A stretch of DNA of 16,505 nucleotides, from NCBI GenBank assembly GCA_018895765.1, contig JAHINX010000012.1, forward strand, positions 1-16,505, written 5' to 3'. This document shows positions 6,904 to 13,159 of this stretch, in pieces. Both the position numbers and the translations under genes were made by a program. How positions within the stretch are numbered: the first letter of the stretch is position 1; the number at the start of each line of letters is the position of its first letter. The notes under the pieces are model-generated. The model saw only the letters and a program-made list of their open reading frames with translations, searched no databases and had not been told where the DNA came from. Source of the stretch: Patescibacteria group bacterium. Its GTDB lineage: Bacteria > Patescibacteriota > Patescibacteriia > GCA-002772895.

Positions 6904-8826
6904 ATGTCTCAAAAATTGATGATTAAAAAAGTTATGGATTCATTGCTTCAAAACATTGAAGATCGTGTTAGCTTTGGTGTAAAACAGGTTGCCGCTTTGT
7001 GGCAAAAAGAAGATGGTACGGCAGAAGAATTAATGGATTTTTGCAAAACCCATTTTGTAATCAGCGAAGAAGGTCTTGAAGAACTTTTCAATCGGTTTCA
7101 GGATAACTTTGAGCAGATTAATGGTCACTTGCATGAGCTTTCGCTTATTCTCGGAGCGCCAATGCAAGTTCTGCGTCACAAAAAAATGTCTGTTGACTTT
7201 CTTTTCTCTGCGTTTTCTCCGCGGTCGCATTTTTCCGACGACTCTTTTAAGACAAAGCTTGCTTTTGTAGTTCTATTAAATTTTCGGCTGACAACTTTAG
7301 CTGAACGGATGAAAGACGGCGAAGATTGGTCGCGCAGGCAGTGGGCAGAAGCGCGCTTGGCAGATTATTTTTCCGACCGCGTGCCAGCAAAAGCTCATCA
7401 AGAGATTGAAAGAGTTTTTGTGCAAGCGGATAATTATATTAATGAATATAATTTTTTCGCCAATAAAATAGTGGTAGATGGTACGCAGATGTTTCCGGAT
7501 GTAGGGGCACTGATTTGCCATTGGGGACTTCGCGATCATATCAAGGCTCTATACTCTTCGCCAAATTCACTTGAAGGGCAAAGGGCGCTTTATCAGGTTA
7601 TGCTTCGCGTAGTGCAACAGACAGTTCCAAAAAAAGTTATCAATTGTCCGTCAGTTGAATGGAATCCGTACACAGACGATAGCGAGTCCGAACCTTGCGC
7701 GCGCTACAAGCATTTACTGGATTTGTTCGGAGCTATCAGAGAATCAGATGAGTTCTATCGTAAAAATAAAACTCATATCGACAGGATATTTAATGAAAAC
7801 CGCGAAATTCCAGAGCAGGTTGTTGAAAATATTTTAACAGATTTTCTATCTTCAGATGTGGTAAAAAGCGTTGGAGAGTTTGTTTCCGGGCAATTAGGAA
7901 GACCATTGGAACCATTTGATTTTTGGTTTAATCAGTTTGTGAAAAAAGATGAAAAAGCAGAGCTTGATGCTGTGGTTCGGGAAAAATATCCAACACTTGA
8001 GGCGCTTCAAGCATCATTGCCGGATATTTTGATGAAACTTGGTTTTGATGAGAAAACGGCAAAAGATGCCGGAAGCAAGATTATGATTGATCCGGGCAGA
8101 AGCGCGGGCCATGCCACGGGCGCCGAAAGACGCGAGGGTGTTCATCGTTTGCGCATAAGATTCTTGCAGGAAGACGGAAAGTTTGTCCCCGATTATTCAA
8201 CCTTCAATGTTTTTATGCATGAGTTTGGTCACGGAGTTGAGATGTATTTTTCTTTGCATAGGATTGATAATAATTTGCTAAACGGTGTTCCGAATACTGC
8301 CTTTACAGAAGCCCTTGCATTTGTCTTTCAGGGTAAAGATATAGAAGTTCTTGGTTTGAGTAAAGAAGATGAAAGAACTGAGCATCTTAGTATGTTGAAA
8401 CTTTTTTGGCAAACCTTTGAGATGGCTGGCGTTTCTTTGGTGGATATGCGAATTTGGAGATGGATGTATGCCAATCCAAAAGCCACGCCCGAAGAGTTGA
8501 GGGATGCGGTTGTAGAAATCGCGAACAATGTTTGGAATGATTATTTTGCGCCTGTTTATGGTGTAAAAGATCAGCCCATTTTTGCGATTTATTCGCACAT
8601 TATTGATTGTATGCTTTATATTCCGGATTATTTTATTGGCGCTCTGATTCAGCACCAAATCCAGGAATATCTGAAAGGCAAGGATTTGGCAAAAGAAGTT
8701 GAGAGGATGTTTACTCTTGGAAATATTACACCTGATATTTGGATGAAAAAGGCGGTTGGCGCGCCAATTTCTGCAAAACCGCTGATTGAATCAGCTATTA
8801 AAGCGCTTGAGGCATTGAAAAAGTAA
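6904..8826 (+). CDS. HEFGH zinc metallopeptidase of the M3/M2-like (gluzincin) type
   Basis: 640 residues, with AAGGAGG just upstream of the ATG. The active site HEFGH lies at 439-443 and a downstream Glu in NTAFTEALAF (about 469) is the expected third zinc ligand. The HEFGH-to-Glu spacing and the sequence NGVPNTAFTEALAFVF recall both oligoendopeptidase F/thimet (M3) and ACE-like (M2) enzymes, where HExGH is followed by a (P/A)xxFxEA helix. A long helical N-terminal half and a C-terminal segment with a Tyr/His-rich stretch (IYSHIIDCMLYIPDYFIG, about 561-578) that may line the substrate channel fit a closed helical clamshell acting on short peptides. No signal peptide or membrane segment is seen, so it is probably cytosolic and used in peptide recycling. 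It has its own promoter and terminator, so it is monocistronic. The exact family assignment is uncertain. Confidence 0.85.
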   Translation: MSQKLMIKKVMDSLLQNIEDRVSFGVKQVAALWQKEDGTAEELMDFCKTHFVISEEGLEELFNRFQDNFEQINGHLHELSLILGAPMQVLRHKKMSVDFLFSAFSPRSHFSDDSFKTKLAFVVLLNFRLTTLAERMKDGEDWSRRQWAEARLADYFSDRVPAKAHQEIERVFVQADNYINEYNFFANKIVVDGTQMFPDVGALICHWGLRDHIKALYSSPNSLEGQRALYQVMLRVVQQTVPKKVINCPSVEWNPYTDDSESEPCARYKHLLDLFGAIRESDEFYRKNKTHIDRIFNENREIPEQVVENILTDFLSSDVVKSVGEFVSGQLGRPLEPFDFWFNQFVKKDEKAELDAVVREKYPTLEALQASLPDILMKLGFDEKTAKDAGSKIMIDPGRSAGHATGAERREGVHRLRIRFLQEDGKFVPDYSTFNVFMHEFGHGVEMYFSLHRIDNNLLNGVPNTAFTEALAFVFQGKDIEVLGLSKEDERTEHLSMLKLFWQTFEMAGVSLVDMRIWRWMYANPKATPEELRDAVVEIANNVWNDYFAPVYGVKDQPIFAIYSHIIDCMLYIPDYFIGALIQHQIQEYLKGKDLAKEVERMFTLGNITPDIWMKKAVGAPISAKPLIESAIKALEALKK

Positions 8827-8834
8827 AAATTTAG

Positions 8835-8863
8835 ATCCGTACGGATATCCGCACGGATTTTTT
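8835..8863 (+). terminator. Terminator of the peptidase gene; palindromic element copy 2
   Basis: The arms ATCCGTACGGAT (8835-8846) and ATCCGCACGGAT (8847-8858) pair with one A-C mismatch and are followed by a T-run (8858-8863). The sequence is closely related to the element at 6807-6834. Confidence 0.75.
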
Positions 8864-8888
8864 ATTCTTGTAGGAAAAAATGGAAAAT

Positions 8889-8918
8889 AAAAATCTCCGC
8901 CAACTGGCGGAGATTTTT
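8889..8918 (-). terminator. Terminator of hup
   Basis: Perfect 13-bp arms (8889-8901 and 8906-8918; core TCTCCGCC/GGCGGAGA) with a 4-base loop. The A-run on the + strand gives the - strand transcript its T-tract. It would also work in the + direction. Confidence 0.85.
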
Positions 8919-8930
8919 AAAGAATATTTT

Positions 8931-9308
8931 TTATATTTGATTTTCTTCTTCCGGCGCCTCCGGTGCCGGTTCATCTGTCGCAGATTCCGGAGTTTCTGCC
9001 GGTGCTTCGTGCATCGGAGCTCTGCCCGCTCGTTTTAAGGCGTCCTTCAAGTTTTTACCGGGTTTGAATTTTGCAACCTTTACGCTCGGTATCTCTATTT
9101 GTTCTTTTATATTCCTTGGGTTTACGCCAATTCTGCCTTTTCTTTTTCTGGAAGAAAATGCACCAAATCCAGCAAGGGTTACATCTTCGTCCGCAATAAG
9201 GCGTTCAGTTACAATGTGGGTAAATTCTTCAAGCACTTTTTCCGCTTGCCCGCGCGATACGCCTCCTACGCGGTTTGATAATTCATCAGCCAGCTGTTGT
9301 TTATTCAT
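8931..9308 (-). CDS. hup: HU-like DNA-binding protein with an acidic Pro/Ala/Glu tail
   Basis: 125 residues. The first 95 match the HU/IHF fold: helical dimer part MNKQQLADEL...VLEEFTHIV, then GFGAFSSRKRKGRIGVNPRN at 47-66 (the DNA-wrapping arm with NP at 63-64), and KPGKNLKDALKRAG at the end of the core. HU is normally about 90 residues. Here residues 98-125 form an extra tail of Pro, Ala, Glu and Thr with almost no positive charge, probably disordered, which may tune DNA or protein binding. The start is 55 bases downstream of the ymdB stop. No SD is visible. It may be co-transcribed with ymdB or have its own promoter in the gap, which I cannot resolve. Confidence 0.95.
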   Translation of the reverse strand: MNKQQLADELSNRVGGVSRGQAEKVLEEFTHIVTERLIADEDVTLAGFGAFSSRKRKGRIGVNPRNIKEQIEIPSVKVAKFKPGKNLKDALKRAGRAPMHEAPAETPESATDEPAPEAPEEENQI

Positions 9309-9344
9309 AGACTTGATAATGGACCAGTATTTAATATCTTTATT

Positions 9345-9365
9345 AGATACTAAACGCCAGATGCT
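9345..9365 (-). repeat. 7-bp degenerate tandem repeat at the ymdB stop codon
   Basis: Read on the - strand, three 7-mers run in succession: AGCATCT, GGCGTTT, AGTATCT, all fitting RGYRTYT. The first overlaps the TAG stop of ymdB (9366-9364). Confidence 0.4.
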
Positions 9366-10203
9366 AAGTTATTACTTCTTCTAATATTTGTTGTATCTTT
9401 ATTGTACGCATTATTTTAGAACTTGGCAAGTTTTTACCTAATTCTACATAAATACCCTGGATTACTGCTGGTCCGCTTTCGGGTAGGTTATGTTTTAATT
9501 TCATTCTTTTTTTCATCATTGACGCAATCACTTCTTCTTTATTGTCTCCAATAACGGAATCACGCGCTCCGCACATTCCAAGGTCAGTTATATATCCTGT
9601 TCCTTCGGAGAGTATTTGTGCGTCTGCTGTTGGAATGTGAGTATGCGTTCCCCATACAAGAGATGCTTTGCCATTTAATACCCAGCCCATTGCTCGTTTT
9701 TCCGAAGTTGCTTCTGCGTGTAAGTCTAAAATAATCGCATCAATTTTTTTCTTTTTATTTGCCATTAAAATTTTTAAAGCAGCTGGCAATGGAAGGGTTA
9801 TTTTATCTGATTCGTCTTTCATAAACACCCTTCCTAAAATATTTATAACTAAGATATTGCTTTTTCCTGCTTTTATTATTTTATATCCGTCTCCTGGTTT
9901 GCGATAAACTTTTTTATAATTTGCAGGACGAATAATTTTATCTTTCAGATCGCGCTCTTCGATCACGCGTTTAAATTCTATTTCTTTATTCCAGATATGA
10001 TTTCCACTTGTAAAAAAATCAACACCTGCGCCAAGAACTTCGCGTAAGCTTTTGATAGTTACACCAAGTCCATGGGCAATATTTTCTCCATTTACGATTA
10101 CCAAGTCCGGCTTATATTTGTTGCGCAAATCCGGCAACTTTTTTACAAGCGCTTTTCTTCCGATTTTTCCCATGATGTCCCCGAGGACTAGTATCTTAAT
10201 CAT
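9364..10203 (-). CDS. ymdB: YmdB-family metallophosphoesterase (2',3'-cAMP phosphodiesterase type)
   Basis: 279 residues of the TIGR00282/YmdB family. Metal-site motifs in order: GD at 8-9 (LVLGDIMGKIGR), NGEN at 38-41, SGNHIW at 66-71, DLHAEATSEK at 160-169 and GTHTHIPTAD at 185-194. These are the residues expected of a dinuclear metal phosphodiesterase. In Bacillus the homologue acts on 2',3'-cyclic nucleotides and is encoded beside rny, and that neighbourhood is preserved here, supporting a role in RNA turnover. No signal peptide. No SD precedes the ATG at 10203. The 114-base gap from rny is filled by a repeat and hairpin with no clear terminator, so read-through from rny is plausible. Confidence 0.94.
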   Translation of the reverse strand: MIKILVLGDIMGKIGRKALVKKLPDLRNKYKPDLVIVNGENIAHGLGVTIKSLREVLGAGVDFFTSGNHIWNKEIEFKRVIEERDLKDKIIRPANYKKVYRKPGDGYKIIKAGKSNILVINILGRVFMKDESDKITLPLPAALKILMANKKKKIDAIILDLHAEATSEKRAMGWVLNGKASLVWGTHTHIPTADAQILSEGTGYITDLGMCGARDSVIGDNKEEVIASMMKKRMKLKHNLPESGPAVIQGIYVELGKNLPSSKIMRTIKIQQILEEVIT

Positions 10204-10263
10204 GATTAGTGAATTTAATTAGAATTTTTTATTAAAAGTTAAAGCTTGTTTACTGATTATAAG

Positions 10264-10320
10264 GTAGTATATGTAGTATGGAAGAAACCATACTGCTCGC
10301 TACATGCTACTTACTACTTA
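10264..10320 (-). repeat. 7-bp tandem repeat with hairpin beginning at the rny stop codon
   Basis: Starting with the TAA of rny and reading the - strand, four 7-mers follow: TAAGTAG, TAAGTAG, CATGTAG, CGAGCAG. They lead into a hairpin (10275-10281 with 10288-10294, AGTATGG/CCATACT, 6-base loop). The far side carries related GTAGTATA/TGTAGTAT units, so the arms extend imperfectly. No T-run follows. Confidence 0.55.
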
Positions 10321-11850
10321 TTTCGCGTATTCTATAATTCTTTTTTCTCTGATTACCATTACTTTTATTTCGCCTGGGTATTTTAGATCTGTTTCAATTT
10401 GATTGGCGATGTTTTTTGCTAATTCATGAGCAGAGTAATCATCGATCTGATCTGGTTTTACGAAGACGCGGATTTCTCGTCCTGCTTGTATCGCGTACGC
10501 TTTATCAACGCCCTGGAACGCTTTTGCGATTCCTTCAAGCTCTTCAAGACGCTTTACATATTGTTCAAAGCTATCTTTTCTTGCGCCAATTCTTGCGCCG
10601 GAAATTGCATCGGCAACTTTAACAATAACCGCTTCTAATGTTTTTGGATGATCTTCGTGGTGTCCTAAGGCGATATAAGCGACATCTTCGGCGATTCCAA
10701 ACTTCTTTAATATTTTATATCCTATTTCCGGATGTCCGCCTTGGATATCCTGATCCATCGCCTTGCCGATGTCATGCAATAATCCGCCTTTTTTGGCAAT
10801 CGTAACATCAGCGCCAAGTTCTTCGGCAAGCATAGTAGCAATACTTGCGACTTCTATTGAATGCAAAAGAATATTTTGGCCATAGCTGGTGCGGAATTTT
10901 AGACGGCCGATAATTTGTACTAATTTTTGATCAAGACCGGTAAGCCCAAGTTTATAGAGAGCGTCTTCGCCGGCTTTAGTAATTTCTATTGCCAATTCTT
11001 TTTTAACGTTCTGGATAGTTTCTTCAATACGCGCTGGCTGGATTCTGCCGTCGGCAATAAGTTTATCCAATGCGCGTTTTGCCAGCTGGCGTCTTATTGG
11101 ACTAAAAGATGAAATAGTAATGACTTCTGGGGTTTCGTCAATCAAGATTTCTGTTCCGGTAAGCTGTTCAATAACTTTGATATTTCTGCCTTCTTTGCCG
11201 ATAATTCTTCCCTTCATTTCATCGCTCGGCAAATCAACATTTGTAGTTGTTGACTCTGCGACTACCGAACCGGCCATCCGTTCTATAACCGGCATAAGCA
11301 CTTCCCGCGCCTTTTTTTCAAGCTCTTCGGAATTCTGATTTTCCAATTTTTTGCGAAGCGACATCAGCTCTTCCTCACTGTCTTTAGAAACCAAACCCAT
11401 AAGCTCGTGCTTTGCTCCTTCCGGAGAAAGGCCGGCAATCTGTTGGAGCTTTTTCATTTCTTCATCGCGGAGATTTTGTATTTCTTTTTTTACTTCTTCA
11501 AGGCGCGTTGCCTTTTCCAGAAGTTTTTGCTGTTTTTCTTGAAAGTCCAAAAGTTTTTGATCAAAAACACCCTCGCGATTTTCCAGGCGTTTTTGAAGGT
11601 TTTGGATTTCTTTGCGTCTTAATGACTCATCCTTCTTAGTGTCATCAATGAGTTTGAGTGCCCTTTCTTTTACTTTAACGAGGTATTCTTGTCCCTTATT
11701 TTTTGCTTCGGTTAGGATTTTTTCTGCTTTTATTTCAGCAGAGCCAACTTGTCCTTTGGCAATGAGTTTGCGAAGATAATAGCCGATTGCAAATCCTATA
11801 ATCGTACCAAAGACTGCTACGGCCAAAATCAAGATAATTGCTGTTTGCAT
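10318..11850 (-). CDS. rny: Ribonuclease Y
   Basis: 510 residues, the usual length for RNase Y, a membrane-anchored endoribonuclease that starts mRNA decay. An N-terminal transmembrane helix (about 4-26, IILILAVAVFGTIIGFAIGYYL) is followed by a long charged coiled coil (about 35-185). A KH domain with GRIIGKEGRNIK begins at 214. An HD domain contains His330, HD at 359-360 (LLHDIGKAMD), HHEDHP at 397-402 and Asp414 in VKVADAISGAR, the metal ligands of the HD fold. The ATG at 11850 has no SD. Transcription probably comes from the promoter at 12024-12052, giving a leader of about 165 bases with a small hairpin (11874-11882 with 11886-11893). The downstream neighbour is ymdB. Confidence 0.97.
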   Translation of the reverse strand: MQTAIILILAVAVFGTIIGFAIGYYLRKLIAKGQVGSAEIKAEKILTEAKNKGQEYLVKVKERALKLIDDTKKDESLRRKEIQNLQKRLENREGVFDQKLLDFQEKQQKLLEKATRLEEVKKEIQNLRDEEMKKLQQIAGLSPEGAKHELMGLVSKDSEEELMSLRKKLENQNSEELEKKAREVLMPVIERMAGSVVAESTTTNVDLPSDEMKGRIIGKEGRNIKVIEQLTGTEILIDETPEVITISSFSPIRRQLAKRALDKLIADGRIQPARIEETIQNVKKELAIEITKAGEDALYKLGLTGLDQKLVQIIGRLKFRTSYGQNILLHSIEVASIATMLAEELGADVTIAKKGGLLHDIGKAMDQDIQGGHPEIGYKILKKFGIAEDVAYIALGHHEDHPKTLEAVIVKVADAISGARIGARKDSFEQYVKRLEELEGIAKAFQGVDKAYAIQAGREIRVFVKPDQIDDYSAHELAKNIANQIETDLKYPGEIKVMVIREKRIIEYAK

Positions 11851-12023
11851 ACATGTTTTACAGCAAAATGAAAAGAGGATTCTCTGAATCTCTAGAATCT
11901 GTATTTTTTGTGATAGATTGTGAGATTAAAGGTAAAATTAGCGAATTAATCATATAAATCCATTACAGCAATTTGGTGGAATACTCTTTTTTTGCTTTAA
12001 AATATTAATTAAATACTGAGTAT

Positions 12024-12052
12024 AGTATACCATAAATATTAAAGTTTGGCAA
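12024..12052 (-). promoter_or_regulatory. Promoter for rny
   Basis: On the - strand TTGCCA (12052-12047), 17 bases, then TATACT (12029-12024), preceded by TGG to make an extended -10. The start site is about 12017. It is divergent from the promoter at 12057-12085. Confidence 0.65.
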
Positions 12053-12056
12053 GGTC

Positions 12057-12085
12057 TTGACTTTTTGGCGGATTTCTGCTATATT
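12057..12085 (+). promoter_or_regulatory. Promoter for the 26-codon unit
   Basis: TTGACT (12057-12062), a 17-base spacer, then TATATT (12080-12085). The start site is about 12092, directly before the inverted repeat at 12100-12123. Confidence 0.7.
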
Positions 12086-12099
12086 TTTGGTATGTTTGC

Positions 12100-12123
12100 A
12101 TGAACATACCTATGTATGTTCAT
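12100..12123 (+). promoter_or_regulatory. Perfect inverted repeat in the leader of the 26-codon unit
   Basis: ATGAACATAC (12100-12109), CTAT, GTATGTTCAT (12114-12123). It sits just after the predicted start site and ends 6 bases before the SD. It could be a repressor operator in DNA or a hairpin next to the ribosome site in RNA. Confidence 0.6.
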
Positions 12124-12142
12124 TGGAAAAGGAGGATGAGTA

Positions 12143-12223
12143 ATGTGGAAAACGAAGCTGATGTTCATTGTAAAAATTTGGGATGAGATTATGAAAAACT
12201 TATCCATTCATGTATATAAATAA
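12143..12223 (+). CDS. Possible 26-residue peptide, strong SD, unknown function
   Basis: AAAGGAGG ends at 12135 with a 7-base spacer to the ATG. The frame encodes 26 residues ending at TAA 12221-12223. The peptide begins MWKTKLMFIVKIWDE, is rich in Lys, Ile, Met and Trp, and could form a short amphipathic or membrane-touching helix. It is flanked by a near-consensus promoter and a terminator, so a complete transcription unit surrounds it. Such a short frame can occur by chance. The support is the quality and spacing of the signals, not homology. Alternatives are a small RNA with a decoy ribosome site, a leader peptide, or a small membrane or toxin-like peptide. I do not recognise it. Confidence 0.45.
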   Translation: MWKTKLMFIVKIWDEIMKNLSIHVYK

Positions 12224-12224
12224 A

Positions 12225-12249
12225 ATGGTCAAGGCTCAACCTTGACCAT
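12225..12249. terminator. Hairpin just after the 26-codon ORF
   Basis: ATGGTCAAGG (12225-12234), CTCAA, CCTTGACCAT (12240-12249), a perfect 10-bp stem starting 2 bases after the stop. There is no T-run on the + strand. On the - strand it is followed by TTTTATTTA, so it may be a second terminator for truB. Confidence 0.55.
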
Positions 12250-12255
12250 AAAAAA

Positions 12256-12279
12256 CTCCGATTGACGTCGGAGATTTTT
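12256..12279. terminator. Bidirectional terminator between the 26-codon unit and truB
   Basis: CTCCGA (12256-12261) pairs with TCGGAG (12268-12273) with a 6-base loop. On the + strand it runs into ATTTTT, and on the - strand into TTTTTT. It closes both the + strand micro unit and the - strand truB transcript. Confidence 0.78.
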
Positions 12280-12287
12280 AATTATTT

Positions 12288-12319
12288 AGCAATATAACAA
12301 TTTAACAATATAGCAATAA
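12288..12319. repeat. 8-bp tandem repeat next to the truB stop codon
   Basis: Four successive units: AGCAATAT, AACAATTT, AACAATAT, AGCAATAA (pattern RRCAATWW). It ends one base before the truB stop triplet (12321-12323). Confidence 0.55.
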
Positions 12320-12320
12320 A

Positions 12321-13001
12321 CTAAATTTGAAATAAAAGAGAATACCAATTATGCTCATTAATTTTGTCTAAAGTTATGGCTTGTTTTAATTCGTATCCTC
12401 CGATTTCCGTTCTTTCTAATTCTTCTAGATACGCGCCACATCCGAGGGTTTGCCCAATGTCATGCGCGAGAGCGCGGATGTATGTTCCGGAAGAAACGCG
12501 GGTTTCTATTTTTAAATACGGCCATTTATATTCTAACAACTTTATATGTTCTATATTTATCAGAACCGGCTCGCGCTCCACAATCTCTCCTTTTCGCGCC
12601 AGTTCATATAATTTTTTGCCACCTATTTTTTTAGCGGAGAACATCGGTGGAATTTGTTTTTGTTTGCCTTCAAATTTTTGTAAAACTTTTTTTATGTCTT
12701 CAATTTGTAATTTGTAATTCGTAATTAGTAATTGAATATCGCCAGTTCTATCAAAAGTGTTTGAAGTGGCACCCAACTTTAACTTAGCTATATACGTCTT
12801 ATCTAATTTCACAAACTTGGAGATATCCCTCGTTGCCTCCCGCCCAACAGCCACAATTAAAAGCCCCGAGGCAAACGGGTCCAGTGTTCCGGCATGGCCA
12901 ATTTTCCGCACTCCTGTAATGCGGCGTAATTCATCAATTATATCGTGAGAAGTGGGGCCGGAGGGCTTATCTATAAGTAAAAATCCGTTATTAATACTCA
13001 T
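12321..13001 (-). CDS. truB: tRNA pseudouridine(55) synthase
   Basis: 226 residues; makes pseudouridine 55 in the T-loop of tRNA. The N-terminus GFLLIDKPSGPTSHD at 6-20 and the catalytic-loop motif GHAGTLDPFASGLL at 35-48 with Asp41 as the nucleophile are clear. IPPMFSAKKIGGKKLYELAR near 117-136 and SSGTYIRALAHDIG (about 169-182) complete the family signature. The protein is at the short end because the C-terminal PUA-type extension of longer TruB proteins is absent. Residues 91-100 come from a 7-bp tandem repeat within the gene. The start at 13001 has no SD. It diverges from infB across 158 bases, a pairing common in bacteria because both act in translation. Confidence 0.96.
   Translation of the reverse strand: MSINNGFLLIDKPSGPTSHDIIDELRRITGVRKIGHAGTLDPFASGLLIVAVGREATRDISKFVKLDKTYIAKLKLGATSNTFDRTGDIQLLITNYKLQIEDIKKVLQKFEGKQKQIPPMFSAKKIGGKKLYELARKGEIVEREPVLINIEHIKLLEYKWPYLKIETRVSSGTYIRALAHDIGQTLGCGAYLEELERTEIGGYELKQAITLDKINEHNWYSLLFQI
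12701..12734 (-). repeat. 7-bp tandem repeat inside truB
   Basis: On the + strand GTAATTT, GTAATTC, GTAATTA, GTAATTG follow each other exactly (12707-12734), preceded by CAATTT. On the coding strand this is NAATTAC repeated and gives the residues LLITNYKLQI (91-100). Confidence 0.75.
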
Positions 13002-13013
13002 ACTTGATTTTTA

Positions 13014-13022
13014 TGCTATAAT
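13014..13022 (+). promoter_or_regulatory. Extended -10 promoter for infB-trxA-trxB
   Basis: TGCTATAAT is a perfect extended -10 (TGnTATAAT). No good -35 at the right distance. The leader to the infB ATG would be about 130 bases and contains the palindrome cluster. Confidence 0.5.
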
Positions 13023-13045
13023 AATGTAGAATAGAAAACATATAA

Positions 13046-13150
13046 TCGCGACTCGAAAATCGCGAATGCATTCGAATGACGCGAAGAACGCGAATTAATT
13101 CGAGAAAATATTCGAGGCATTCGAGTGCAATTTGAGGCATTCGCATCGCG
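13046..13150 (+). repeat. Palindrome-rich element in the infB leader
   Basis: TCGCGA occurs twice (13046-13051, 13060-13065). Perfect palindromes CGAATGCATTCG (13063-13074), CATTCGAATG (13069-13078) and CGAATTAATTCG (13091-13102) follow. TTCGAGGCATTCG (13111-13123) and TTTGAGGCATTCG (13131-13143) are 20-base direct repeats. The words ATTCG and GCGAA dominate the whole stretch. Confidence 0.65.
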
Positions 13151-13159
13151 TTTCATATT

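Larger units (their letters stand above)
11851..12320. other. Spacer between rny and truB: rny leader, divergent promoters and a micro transcription unit
   Basis: A 470-base stretch with no long gene. From left to right: the long untranslated leader of rny; two back-to-back promoters whose -35 boxes are 4 bases apart; an inverted repeat, SD and 26-codon ORF on the + strand; two hairpins acting as terminators; and an 8-bp tandem repeat next to the truB stop. Each is listed separately. Confidence 0.6.

Noticed and set aside
9064..9384. 106-codon + strand ORF opposite hup
   Set aside because: Antisense to a clear HU-like gene, with no SD or recognised product.
12136..12186. Alternative 16-codon frame from the ATG at 12136
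   Set aside because: The ATG directly touches the SD, leaving no spacer; the ATG at 12143 has the normal 7-base spacing.
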